DNA from: Promethearchaeia archaeon
GTDB taxonomy: Archaea > Asgardarchaeota > Lokiarchaeia > Sigyniarchaeales > SOKP01
Direction of reading: 5' to 3'
DNA length: 50,045 nt
Assembly (NCBI GenBank): GCA_029856045.1
Contig: JAHQWG010000011.1
Coordinates: 1-50,045 of the forward strand
Below are positions 26,037 through 34,949 of the stretch, one piece after another. Each line of letters opens with the position of its first letter. The stretch's first letter is position 1. The position numbers and the translations under genes were made by a program. The notes under the pieces were generated by a model, which saw only the letters and a list, made by a program, of their open reading frames with translations, was not told where the DNA came from and ran no database searches.

Positions 26037-27251
26037 TTAATTCAATGCCTGGTCGATTAACTCTAAAAGATCAACCATTTTTATATTGGAATTCAATGCT
26101 TTTATCGCATCGTCAAGATTCCTGAAACAAAAGGGGCAGATGCTGACTAGGTTTTCTGCCCCAGTTTCTTCCGCTTCTTGAACTCTGCTTTTTGCAATCT
26201 CTAAAGCTAACTCGGGAAATGCTTTTTTAACTCCCCCTCCAGCGCCACAGCATTTAGCGTTTTCTTTAATGGTTGCCATTTCTATTAGATTTGCCATTTT
26301 TCTTAAAAGTTCTCTCGGTTCTTCGTAAAGGGGAGTACCTCCTGAGTTTCTTCCTGTATGGCAAGGATCATGGTAAGTTGCGTTAATTCCTAGATTTTTT
26401 AATTGAATATTTTTTTCTTTTATAATTTTGCGTATGAGTTCAATTGTATGAATAACATTTATATCTAAATCTTTAAGTAAATCAGCATAATCCAGTTTAA
26501 GTGTTCGATAACACCCTGCACAGCTGGTAATAATTGTTTTTATTCCACTTTTTAGAAACAAATCAAGATTTTTATCACTAACATAATTAAACGCTTTCCG
26601 ATCTCCGGTTCGCATTGCAACACTTCCACAGCATACTTCATTTTCTCCAAAAACAGAAAAATCGACTCCCAATTTTTTAAGAACCTTTGCCGTATTTATA
26701 GCTACTGTTTGAATTTGTGGAGTTAAGGCGGTAGTACATCCCACGAAATAAAGAACCTCCGCTTTCTCAGAACTTGCATCCTTTATTTTGAAATCGAGTT
26801 TTTCTAACCAATCATTTTTCTGTTTTCTATCTCGTTTATATGGATTTAATAAATCAGTCATTGCTTGATTCATTTCATTATGCCCATCTAAAGCATAACC
26901 CGCATCCACCAATTCTGCTCTCAAAGCTTCATAAAAAGAAGCATTATCTATATCATAAAAACAGGCTTCTGAACAAGCATTACAAGTAGGGCATTGATAA
27001 ATTACCTCCGCCATATCTTTACTCAATTCTAATTTACCCTGCCATAGAGAACGGATAATTTGCATTTTCCCTCTGCCAAAGAAAGGTTCAAAACCCGGAG
27101 TATGGTCTCTTGCCACACAAACGCCCCATTTTGGAGGGTCTGAGGAAAAATCAGTTGCTTCTCGACAATCCCCGCAAGAGATACATTGCAATATCATTCG
27201 TTCTAACTTACTTAAATGCTTATATTTTTCCCTTGAACTTATTTCAGTCAT
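26037..27251 (-). CDS. CCG-domain iron-sulfur protein (GlcF/HdrB-like)
   Basis: A protein of 404 residues. Two cysteine clusters near the N-terminus (CISCGDC and CPTCNACSEAC) bind [4Fe-4S]. Two CCG domains follow: VGC...EVCCGS...SCAGC, and DPCHTGR...KCCGAGGG...CPFC, as in GlcF, LldE and HdrB. It passes electrons from a flavin oxidase to a quinone or other carrier. ATG 27251 sits behind GGAGGG at proper distance and is preferred to an ATG 15 bases earlier that lies upstream of that site. The gene begins 17 bases after the FAD oxidase stop, so they form an operon. The first cluster is atypical, with about 12 residues before its last Cys. Confidence 0.88.
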   Translation of the reverse strand: MTEISSREKYKHLSKLERMILQCISCGDCREATDFSSDPPKWGVCVARDHTPGFEPFFGRGKMQIIRSLWQGKLELSKDMAEVIYQCPTCNACSEACFYDIDNASFYEALRAELVDAGYALDGHNEMNQAMTDLLNPYKRDRKQKNDWLEKLDFKIKDASSEKAEVLYFVGCTTALTPQIQTVAINTAKVLKKLGVDFSVFGENEVCCGSVAMRTGDRKAFNYVSDKNLDLFLKSGIKTIITSCAGCYRTLKLDYADLLKDLDINVIHTIELIRKIIKEKNIQLKNLGINATYHDPCHTGRNSGGTPLYEEPRELLRKMANLIEMATIKENAKCCGAGGGVKKAFPELALEIAKSRVQEAEETGAENLVSICPFCFRNLDDAIKALNSNIKMVDLLELIDQALN

Positions 27252-27268
27252 TATTTTACCCTCCATTA

Positions 27269-28792
27269 CTAATCTTTACTAATATATTTAGTAATATCAT
27301 CTTTAAAGCTATACATATGGAATTTATTCGGACTCAATAAAAAATTCGGATCTACTGTTTTTTTCATATCCTTAAAAAATTGCATAAATTCGGGTGAGTA
27401 GGCACCTGCTTCGACTATTGATTGTGAAATCGACTCTCCTAGCCAGTAATGCACAGCCCCATATTTCACCTGAGCTCTTACTTTTTTATGCCACATATTC
27501 ATTGCAATTGGATGTTGTTCATCCGTATTATCAACACTAAACCCTCCCGCAAACACACAATTTCCATTTGGTAAAAGATGGATGGAGGAAGCAAATAAAG
27601 AAAAACTTGATGCTGGAAATTCACTTCTATATTTTTTGTCAAACTCAGCACTCAAATTTATTTTTTCTGGAGCTGATGAAATTGGAACTTTATGGCATGT
27701 TACGCATGAAATTCTAGGTGGAGCGAGAGAAACGAATTTATTAAAATAATTGTAAGCATACCTTAAATTGAACTTCCAATCTTTAGCTAATTCGGTACTT
27801 AAATCAATTTCTTGCCATTCAAAAGGTCTAGCATCATTCTTCATAATCTCATCAACTTTTTCAAGATAAACATCTAAAATTCGTTCATCAAATGCTTCCA
27901 AATATACTGAAAAAACAGGTCCCCTTAGTTTTGCTTTTTTTGGCGGCTTTTTCTTCGCTTGAGACGCGAGAAGTCGAACTATAACTAGTGGTGAGATATA
28001 TAAATCATGCAATCCATCACTAACTTCTTTACGTAACTTATACATTAATTCAAATAGTTTATTATAATCATTTTTAGAAAGCATGTAAGTTCTTAATATT
28101 TTTATTGGAGAATTTGGAAATAATCTAAGAAATGTTTTAGTTTTAATACCCATAGTTCCTACATCTCCCATAAAAAGCCCAGTAAAGTCCGGTGCGACCC
28201 CATATCTGCAAAATGGTTTTGCATACTTATTAGCTGCAGCTCCCGTTCTTATGATTGTCCCTTTAGGATTGGGCAATACAACTTCAACACCTAAACAAAT
28301 ATCAGGAACTAAACCATATTTAGTGGAACCAAATCCTGCAGTGCTATTTGAAAGAGCACCTCCTACAGTCGCAGCATATCCACTTCCTGGACCAAGAACA
28401 CCCGTTGTTAAACCTCTTTTTTGTAATTCAGAAATTAAAGCACCCCAAGTCACTCCACATTCAACTTCACAATAAAAATCTGATTCATTAATTTCTAAAA
28501 TTTGATTCATTCTTGTAAGGTCAATGAGAATACCTCCCTCCGAAACAGAACCTCCCACCAAATCAGCACCTCCACCCCTCGGAACCATATGAATTTTATA
28601 TTTATTGGCAATTTTTACAATTTCAGAAACTTCTTCAGGTGTTTTAGGTCGAACTATCATATCTGCCCATCTATCAGGAAACGCAGGATCAACATTTCTT
28701 GAATATGCCGCTTTCATGAAATCCTTGTCAGTAATAAATTCCGATCCAATGAAATTTTCAATTTCCTTGTATGCATTTAAAATATTAGACAT
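27269..28792 (-). CDS. FAD-binding oxidase, GlcD/vanillyl-alcohol-oxidase type, copy 1
   Basis: A protein of 507 residues. The FAD pyrophosphate loop is PRGGGADLVGGS at 71-82, followed by the LGPGSGY and GGALSNSTAGFGS stretches of the PCMH fold and a C-terminal cap that ends PNFLLSPNKFH. Members oxidise 2-hydroxy acids (glycolate, lactate) or aryl alcohols. The CCG protein downstream suggests a GlcDF-like dehydrogenase. Unusual is CVTCH at 363-367 in the cap, a CxxCH pattern kept in copy 2 (see findings). There is no signal peptide. A decayed third copy is at 38938-39125. Confidence 0.87.
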   Translation of the reverse strand: MSNILNAYKEIENFIGSEFITDKDFMKAAYSRNVDPAFPDRWADMIVRPKTPEEVSEIVKIANKYKIHMVPRGGGADLVGGSVSEGGILIDLTRMNQILEINESDFYCEVECGVTWGALISELQKRGLTTGVLGPGSGYAATVGGALSNSTAGFGSTKYGLVPDICLGVEVVLPNPKGTIIRTGAAANKYAKPFCRYGVAPDFTGLFMGDVGTMGIKTKTFLRLFPNSPIKILRTYMLSKNDYNKLFELMYKLRKEVSDGLHDLYISPLVIVRLLASQAKKKPPKKAKLRGPVFSVYLEAFDERILDVYLEKVDEIMKNDARPFEWQEIDLSTELAKDWKFNLRYAYNYFNKFVSLAPPRISCVTCHKVPISSAPEKINLSAEFDKKYRSEFPASSFSLFASSIHLLPNGNCVFAGGFSVDNTDEQHPIAMNMWHKKVRAQVKYGAVHYWLGESISQSIVEAGAYSPEFMQFFKDMKKTVDPNFLLSPNKFHMYSFKDDITKYISKD

Positions 28793-28942
28793 TTTTTAAC
28801 TATGATTTTCAAATTTAATAATATAAAATTAGGTCTAGTGATTTAAATAAGTTTATTTACTCATTAAATATTTAATTCTATTCTTAACAAGAAATATGTT
28901 GTGAAGTAAATTAATGACTCATCTTACTATCCTTTTTTAGTT

Positions 28943-29713
28943 TTACTCGTTCAAAGATTGAAGGATTTTTTTTCTAGTTTGATGTACATACAATGTCTTT
29001 TCGCCATTACAAATTATACAATAAGTTCCGTAAGGATAAACGCTGTTCTGTTGAGCTTCTTTACAACTATTTATTTTAATTGTTTTTAATCTATCTTTCT
29101 TGTCTTTAAATTCGTCGTTCAGTTCCTCTACAAGATCTACAACATAAGGACATTGGTCGGAATACAATATCGTTACACCATCACTATATTCGCTTATTTT
29201 ATCATCCGACATGGGATAAAACTTTGGTTTGGGGGCTTTATCTGAAAAAATGTAGGCGTATAATTCGAAATATGGTTCCATTCCGTCTACTTTTTTAAAT
29301 CCGTTGTTTAAATATATGTTTCTTTTAGGCAACCACCCTCCCTTCTCTGCAGACATGCCTACGACACCGTGCATTCCTGCTTCTTTTGCGTCCCTAATTG
29401 CTTCTTGCAGAAGTGATGAACCATGTCCATGTTTTTTGTGCTTACCAACAACCCAAAGACAGTGAATGACCATCCAGCCATCAGTTTGGATTCCTCGCCA
29501 ATTATATTCGCCAGGAATGTATTCGATCATTCCCCGTGAAGTCTCTTTATCCCCCTCCTTCACGATGAGCAATTTGTATTTTAATCCCTCTTTGAAACGT
29601 TCTTTCATCCATTTTAACTTGCTTTGATAACCAGGTAATTTCTTCTTTGTTTTTTTACAAAACATTTCTTGTTCATCAATATTTTCTTCATTGATATCTA
29701 TTATTTTTGCCAT
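28943..29713 (-). CDS. GNAT acetyltransferase with YoaP-like C-terminal domain
   Basis: A protein of 256 residues. The N-terminal GNAT part has its acetyl-CoA loop in KHKKHGHGSSLL (Q/R-x-x-G-x-G/A pattern) near residue 98. The C-terminal part (about 175-256) has a thioredoxin-like YSDQCPYV motif and a late CIIC pair, as in YoaP. The start at ATG 29713 follows AAAGGAGTT at a good distance and removes an artefactual 26-residue Lys/Asn-rich extension that overlaps the TrmO-like gene. It is in tandem with that gene (31 bases). The acceptor is unknown; the YoaP domain may bring a thiol function. Confidence 0.8.
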   Translation of the reverse strand: MAKIIDINEENIDEQEMFCKKTKKKLPGYQSKLKWMKERFKEGLKYKLLIVKEGDKETSRGMIEYIPGEYNWRGIQTDGWMVIHCLWVVGKHKKHGHGSSLLQEAIRDAKEAGMHGVVGMSAEKGGWLPKRNIYLNNGFKKVDGMEPYFELYAYIFSDKAPKPKFYPMSDDKISEYSDGVTILYSDQCPYVVDLVEELNDEFKDKKDRLKTIKINSCKEAQQNSVYPYGTYCIICNGEKTLYVHQTRKKILQSLNE

Positions 29714-29744
29714 ATTTACTTTAACTCCTTTTTTATTAATATTT

Positions 29745-30245
29745 TTATTCTTCTTCAAAATAACCTTGCTCTTGCCACCATACAATACCATCTTCTAACC
29801 ATTCTGGCCAATCCTTCAACCAAGGAGCAATATGACAATCTCTAACACGATCGCAGATTGAAAAATATGCTTTAATATCTACAACTGGAGTGTCATCAAA
29901 AGCATCTAAACCACCTACTTTTAATATTCCTTTCCTTTCATTAAGTTCTAAAATATTAGTAGTCGTAATTGCAATAGGATTTGGACGATATTCTGCTCTT
30001 GTTGCAAAAATTCCCGTGACTGGTGCATCCTCACCATAGGGAGGCGTAATTTGCCATTCAGTTGAATTACGAATCTCATCAATATCATTCTCATGCGCCC
30101 ACCAAAAAATTATAACGTGGCTAAATTTGTCTAGCTCCTTAAGAGCAGGTCTGTATGGCTCCAATATTTCAATAAATGTTTCTTCTCCTTTTCGTCTTAC
30201 ATGACCAATAGGGAATAATTTAAATTCTTTTTTTGATTTGCTCAT
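29745..30245 (-). CDS. TrmO/TsaA-family tRNA methyltransferase-like protein (1)
   Basis: A protein of 166 residues of the YaeB/TrmO beta-barrel family. Landmarks are PIGHVR at the N-terminus, ELDKFSHVIIFWWAH, GIFATRAEYRPNPIAIT and the AFDDTPVVDIK motif. TrmO methylates the carbamoyl nitrogen of t6A37 in tRNA with SAM. This copy is compact, lacking the C-terminal domain of the E. coli enzyme. Its tryptophan-rich C-terminal tail (residues 143-162) is unusual. Two other family members are at 44376 and 45395, so at least some of the three probably act on a different substrate. Confidence 0.85.
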   Translation of the reverse strand: MSKSKKEFKLFPIGHVRRKGEETFIEILEPYRPALKELDKFSHVIIFWWAHENDIDEIRNSTEWQITPPYGEDAPVTGIFATRAEYRPNPIAITTTNILELNERKGILKVGGLDAFDDTPVVDIKAYFSICDRVRDCHIAPWLKDWPEWLEDGIVWWQEQGYFEEE

Positions 30246-30392
30246 TGTTTCATATATTTTTTGATTTTTTAGTTATAAAATCACCAAGTCACAATTCTAT
30301 TTAAATATTCACTTTTCTTAGGATTTTGTTCACTTTTTTTAGGAGGGTTTAAATATGATATATGTTTATTTTATATTAGGAATGAGAAGGCT

Positions 30393-30914
30393 GTGTGTGC
30401 TTTGAACATAGAACCAAAAATAATTAAAGAGAAGAGCTTAAAACTACTAGGATGCGTGTTTTATGGAGATCCCTTTCATTCTGCGAAAGAATGGACAATA
30501 GAAAATGAAATAGGTAAAACTTGGCTGCGTTTTGGAACCCTTTTTAGAAAATATTCAATTTTACTTGAAAAAATAAACGTGAATCCTTATGTGGCATATG
30601 AAATACATATAGAGCCCGAAGAATATAAGAAAACTAAAAAATATAATATTTTTGTGGGCATTGAAGTAAAAAATTATGATAAAATACCCTTAGAGATGTT
30701 CGTTAAAATTCTTCCAAAAACAAGTTATGTGATGTTCATTACTAAAGGCAGAGATTTCAGTGAAGGTGAATATGTGTTTAAAAAGTGGTTACCAAATTCA
30801 AATTGCGAGCAAGCATATCCATATATAATTCAATCTTACGATAGAAGACGATTCAAGGCACTCGATGATGATGAATCCGAAATTGATTGGTATATTCCAA
30901 TTAAAGAAAAATAG
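30393..30914 (+). CDS. GyrI/effector-binding-domain-like protein
   Basis: A protein of 173 residues with the SOUL/GyrI-like pattern: an opening beta strand (SLKLLGCVFYGD), a helical segment with AKEWT and TWLRF, then paired strands including YEIHIEP and IFVGIEV, and a final strand with WYIPI. It has no DNA-binding part. The fold binds drug-like ligands in BmrR and SbmC. The start is GTG at 30393; a TTG at 30402 is possible. A winged-helix regulator follows after 26 bases, and the two may act as a split sensor-regulator. Confidence 0.65.
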   Translation: MCALNIEPKIIKEKSLKLLGCVFYGDPFHSAKEWTIENEIGKTWLRFGTLFRKYSILLEKINVNPYVAYEIHIEPEEYKKTKKYNIFVGIEVKNYDKIPLEMFVKILPKTSYVMFITKGRDFSEGEYVFKKWLPNSNCEQAYPYIIQSYDRRRFKALDDDESEIDWYIPIKEK

Positions 30915-30940
30915 AGAAAAATATAACCCTTAAATTTAAT

Positions 30941-31333
30941 ATGATTGAAAAAAAAACACCAAATGAATTAAAAGAATCGCTTGAACAATCATTTGATGAT
31001 ATTTTAGCTATTATAAAGGCTATGGGAAACCAAAATAGGTTAAAAATCCTCATAACTTTACTTTCCGGTGAAAAATCATTTCAAACTCTTATGAGTGAAA
31101 CTAATTTGCAGAAAACGGCATTATCAAATCATCTTACACTATTATTCAAAAAGAATTTAATAGAAAAGCCAGATTATGGTAAGTATAAAATAACTCAAGA
31201 TGGTGTAGAGTTCATTCGAGCAATTCAAATGGTTTGGCATCAATCCGATACCCAAAGAAAAAAAGAACTAGAAATCATACAAGGAAGGAAATTATCTGAA
31301 ACTTTTCTTGAGTCGTTTTTTAAAAGAAGATAA
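30941..31333 (+). CDS. ArsR-like winged-helix transcription regulator
   Basis: A protein of 130 residues. Residues 22-92 are an ArsR-type winged helix: MGNQNRLKILITLLSG, the recognition helix around KTALSNHLTLLFKKNLI, and the wing with YGKYKIT. No metal-binding Cys pair is present, so it does not sense arsenic or zinc in the usual way. The C-terminal helix is a likely dimerisation element. It is the second gene of a two-gene unit with the GyrI-like protein, divergent from the TrmO-like gene, which may be a target. Confidence 0.82.
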   Translation: MIEKKTPNELKESLEQSFDDILAIIKAMGNQNRLKILITLLSGEKSFQTLMSETNLQKTALSNHLTLLFKKNLIEKPDYGKYKITQDGVEFIRAIQMVWHQSDTQRKKELEIIQGRKLSETFLESFFKRR

Positions 31334-31511
31334 TTAATAATTTATAGAATACATAAATACAAAACAAAATTGGTTAATTAAAAAAATATTAAAAGATTCG
31401 ACGTTATAATCTTTAGAAATGAAATAAAAAATAAATTTATAAACGTAATATTGATTAATCGCAAAAAATTGTAAATATTATCATAATTATGTTTTAAGTC
31501 GTGAATTAAAA

Positions 31512-32039
31512 TTGCTTATTGGTAACAATGTGAATTTGAAGTTAATGGAAAAAGAGGACCTGCCTTTATTGCAGGAATGGGTGAATAATCTTAATATAGA
31601 AGGTGAATATGAACCCATTAAACAAGAGACAATTAAAGATTTAGAGAAACAATATGATGATCTTAAGGAAGGACAGTGGTTTTTTATAGAAAAAAAGGAC
31701 GGGAAAAAAATTGGTTATGTAGCACATTTTGTCTCAATGGGAAAGCAAAAAGAAATAGGATACGCCCTACTTCCCGAAGAGAGAGGTAAAGGTTATGGCA
31801 CTGAAGCTGTAACGATTATGGTTGATTACTTATTCCTTTCAAAAGATATCATGCGTATTCAGGCAGATATTCGTCCGGAGAATATAGCATCCCAAAAAGT
31901 TTTAGAAAAAGTTGGATTCAAAAAGGAAGGAATCTTACGTAAATGCTATTTTAGTAGAGGAAAATTGAGAGATACTGCCATCTTCAGTATTTTAAGAGAA
32001 GAGTGGAAAGAACCAAAAATAATAGCAAAAGGAAAATAA
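31512..32039 (+). CDS. GNAT acetyltransferase, RimJ/RimL-like
   Basis: A protein of 175 residues of the ribosomal-protein-N-acetyltransferase group. Signs are the N-terminal LKLMEKEDLPLLQEWVN, the acetyl-CoA loop in PEERGKGYGTEA, and NIASQKVLEKVGFKKEGILR, which is the usual C-terminal motif. It acetylates the N-terminus of a protein, an antibiotic or a small amine; the target is unknown. The start is TTG at 31512, since an in-frame TAA lies just before it and the protein begins as family members do. Confidence 0.83.
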   Translation: MLIGNNVNLKLMEKEDLPLLQEWVNNLNIEGEYEPIKQETIKDLEKQYDDLKEGQWFFIEKKDGKKIGYVAHFVSMGKQKEIGYALLPEERGKGYGTEAVTIMVDYLFLSKDIMRIQADIRPENIASQKVLEKVGFKKEGILRKCYFSRGKLRDTAIFSILREEWKEPKIIAKGK

Positions 32040-32155
32040 GATTTTTGAAATAGATAATAAGTAAAATCAAATATTTTATTGAAAATTTATTCATAGAAGA
32101 TATAAATACTGAAGATAATTTTCATTAATTCTTGCTGATATAATTCTGCTTATTA

Positions 32156-32956
32156 TTAATACCAATCCCACTTTATATATGAATATGGCAAGAAATCATC
32201 TGGATTTACTTCTGCGACTTTCTCACCCGGCAACATTATATTGTCTGTCTTGAGATATAAAGCACCCAGCACTTTAACTACCTCTATTTCGCCCCATGGG
32301 TCGTGGGCTGTTGAGTTTAGAGTAATTTTTGCTTCACCCATTTCCATTGATTTAGGACCTACTGCAGTCTCTTGCTTAACCAACCAAGGATTATAATCGA
32401 ACCCAACTTTATTAGGAGCCGGAAAATATTTAAAATTGTAATTAACGGTATTCTTTTTTCTTCCGGGTAGTAAGCCAAGTTCTTTTATAATCTTTGGAGT
32501 TTCGGGATCATTGAATTTTCCCGTTAATTTTGCACGAATTTCGATGTTTTTTACTCCAAGACGCTCAGAATAAGCATAAACATCCTTATCAGTGCGTTCA
32601 AGAAAAACATTTGCAATTTTTTTGGGAAACCCAAAAATTTCTCGACCACCTATCATTGCTCTATCGTCAGTAACCGGCATAGCTAAGTAATAATTTCCCA
32701 TTTCACCGTTGAATTCGCATCTTAAAATAAGAGCGCCTTCAAAGTAGGGTAGACCTTGATTAGTAGAAGAATAATTTGCAATAAAGACAAAGGCAATAGG
32801 TCTCGAAATGGGTTTAAGTGGAGGCGGAAGTATTTTTTCGATAATTTCTGGTTTTGTCTCCCATAAAACCGTTATCATTTCCGCATCTTTGAAAACGGTT
32901 GTTCTTAATTCTTTTCTTTTTTTCTCAATATCTTCTAAAGACCTTTTAAAACTCAT
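32156..32956 (-). CDS. Acetoacetate decarboxylase-family protein, copy 2
   Basis: A protein of 266 residues, paralogous to 20334-21134 over its full length, with the same PPPLKP turn, GREIFGFPKK (Lys112 and Lys113) and the KWDWY C-terminus. The Schiff-base lysine is therefore present. It starts 42 bases after the stop of FAD oxidase copy 2 on the same strand, implying an oxidase-decarboxylase operon: oxidation of a hydroxy acid to a beta-keto acid followed by decarboxylation is a natural order, but is inference. The small differences around the active site (F for W, F for Y) may change the substrate. Confidence 0.82.
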   Translation of the reverse strand: MSFKRSLEDIEKKRKELRTTVFKDAEMITVLWETKPEIIEKILPPPLKPISRPIAFVFIANYSSTNQGLPYFEGALILRCEFNGEMGNYYLAMPVTDDRAMIGGREIFGFPKKIANVFLERTDKDVYAYSERLGVKNIEIRAKLTGKFNDPETPKIIKELGLLPGRKKNTVNYNFKYFPAPNKVGFDYNPWLVKQETAVGPKSMEMGEAKITLNSTAHDPWGEIEVVKVLGALYLKTDNIMLPGEKVAEVNPDDFLPYSYIKWDWY

Positions 32957-32998
32957 AATAAATCACTCTTACAAATTATAAATATAATTTCTTTTTTA

Positions 32999-34528
32999 TT
33001 ATTCCTTATCTTTAACGATATATTTTTTAATATCATCTTCATAACTGTGAAAATGGAACTTTTTTGGACTCAATAAAAAATTTGGATCCACAGTTCTCTT
33101 CATGTTCTTAAAAAATTCGATAAATTCAGATGTGTAAGCATCAGCCTCAACTATCGACTGCGAAATTGCCTCTCCAAGCCAATAATGCACTCCACCATAT
33201 TTTACTTGATGCCTTAATTTCTTATGCCACATATTCATCGCAATCTGGCGTTGCTCCTCAACATTGTCTGCATTAAAACCACCTACAAACACACAATTTC
33301 CATTAGGTAATAGAAATATACATGTGGCAAACAAGGAAATACTTCCAAGAGGAAATTCAGTCCTATATTTTGCATCGAATTGAGTACTTAATTTTACTAT
33401 TTCCGGAATAGATGAAATTGGAACTTTATGGCAAGTTGTACAGGATATCTTTGGTGGTTGAATGGAAATATATTGATTGAAATAATTATATGCAAACTTT
33501 AAATTAAACTGCCAATCCTTTGATAATGGCTGGTTTAAATCAATTTCCTGCCATTCAAATGGTCTGGCATCATCTTTCATAATCTCATCAACTTTTTCTT
33601 GATAAACATCTAAGATTCGTTGATCAAATGCCTCCAACCCAACCATAAAGACAGAACCTCTTATTTTCGGTCTTGTGGGAGGTTTTTCTTGTGCCATACC
33701 CTCCATAAATTTAACCACAGTAAATGGTACAAGAATTAAATCATGCAACCCATCATTAACTTCCTTTCGCAACTTATACATTATTTCAAATACTTTATTA
33801 TAATCATTCTTGTTAAGGATATAATGTCGCTGAGATTTGAATGGAGCATCTGGAAATAACTTTAAAAATGCTTTAGTCTTAATCCCCATGGTTCCCACAT
33901 CCCCCATAAAAAGACCCGTGAAATCCGGTGCAATTCCATACCGGCAAAATGGCTTTGCATATTTACTTGCGGCCGCCCCCGTTCTCAAAATAGTTCCCTG
34001 TGGGTTTGGTAATACAACCTCAACTCCCAAACATATATCAGGAACTAACCCATATTTTGTTGAACCAAATCCTGCCGTGCTGTTAGAGAGGCCGCCACCA
34101 ATAGTCGCTGAGTAACCGCTTCCAGGTCCCAGAACTCCCGTTGTTAAACCTTTCTTTTGCAATTCTGAAACCAGAATGCCCCAAGTTATCCCACACTCAA
34201 CCTCACAATAATAATCTATTTCATTAATCTCCAAAATCTGATTCATTCTCGTAAGATCCATCAGAATTCCTCCCTCGGTGACTGACCCCCCAACCAAATC
34301 AGCGCCACCACCCCTTGGAACTATGTGAATCTTGTATTTATTAGCAATCTTGACAATTTCTGATACTTCCTCCGTTGATTGCGGTCTTACAATCATATCC
34401 GCCCATCTATCGGGAAAAGCGGGGTCAACATTTCTTGAATATGCTGCCTTCATGAAATCTTTATCAGTAATATAATCCACGCCTAATATCTTTTCAATCT
34501 CAGCATACGCTTCCTTAACTTTTGACAT
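32999..34528 (-). CDS. FAD-binding oxidase, GlcD-type, copy 2
   Basis: A protein of 509 residues that aligns with copy 1 from end to end, most residues identical in the FAD domain (PRGGGADLVGGS, LGPGSGYSAT). The CTTCH motif in the cap keeps the CxxCH pattern of copy 1. Unlike copy 1 it has no CCG iron-sulfur gene beside it and is followed by a decarboxylase-like gene, so it may use another electron acceptor, share the partner of copy 1, or react with a different substrate. The loop at about 265-285 is the most diverged part and likely lines the substrate site. Confidence 0.87.
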   Translation of the reverse strand: MSKVKEAYAEIEKILGVDYITDKDFMKAAYSRNVDPAFPDRWADMIVRPQSTEEVSEIVKIANKYKIHIVPRGGGADLVGGSVTEGGILMDLTRMNQILEINEIDYYCEVECGITWGILVSELQKKGLTTGVLGPGSGYSATIGGGLSNSTAGFGSTKYGLVPDICLGVEVVLPNPQGTILRTGAAASKYAKPFCRYGIAPDFTGLFMGDVGTMGIKTKAFLKLFPDAPFKSQRHYILNKNDYNKVFEIMYKLRKEVNDGLHDLILVPFTVVKFMEGMAQEKPPTRPKIRGSVFMVGLEAFDQRILDVYQEKVDEIMKDDARPFEWQEIDLNQPLSKDWQFNLKFAYNYFNQYISIQPPKISCTTCHKVPISSIPEIVKLSTQFDAKYRTEFPLGSISLFATCIFLLPNGNCVFVGGFNADNVEEQRQIAMNMWHKKLRHQVKYGGVHYWLGEAISQSIVEADAYTSEFIEFFKNMKRTVDPNFLLSPKKFHFHSYEDDIKKYIVKDKE

Positions 34529-34693
34529 CTTATTCCTTAATTATTTAAACTCTTTATATTAAACAATAGAATTATATTTATGTTTCAATATTTCCTCAAA
34601 CAAATAAAAATATATTGTTCTTTTAATTTTACATTGAAAATCTAACTATTTTTAATCAGAAATTAAATTTATTATTTTTTTTCTAAGTGAACT

Positions 34694-34807
34694 TTACTGA
34701 TTAGCAATAAATTCCTTCCCGCCAAATATTTTCATAAATTTTAATCCCTCATATACGCCCTGAATAAATCGCTCCGTAACGTTAAAAAATTCCTTATTTA
34801 TAGTCAA
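34694..34807 (-). other. Coding-like fragment of 37 codons, possible gene tail
   Basis: A minus-strand frame ending at 34694 reads EFFNVTERFIQGVYEGLKFM and then KIFGGKEFIANQ. The composition looks coding, yet no ATG, only a TTG (34807), is available and an in-frame stop lies a few codons further up. It could be a small protein or the remaining C-terminus of a lost gene. I do not recognise the family. Confidence 0.25.
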
Positions 34808-34949
34808 TATAAGTATTTCTTTTATTCTTTAATGATTATCAAAATAGCATTCTTAAAAAATTCAAGGTGTATTTATTGAAAAATTTAAAAAGGAGATTAA
34901 AAGGAAGTTTGGCAAATTTTCTAGAATAATTTTTTAGTATGTGGAAATT

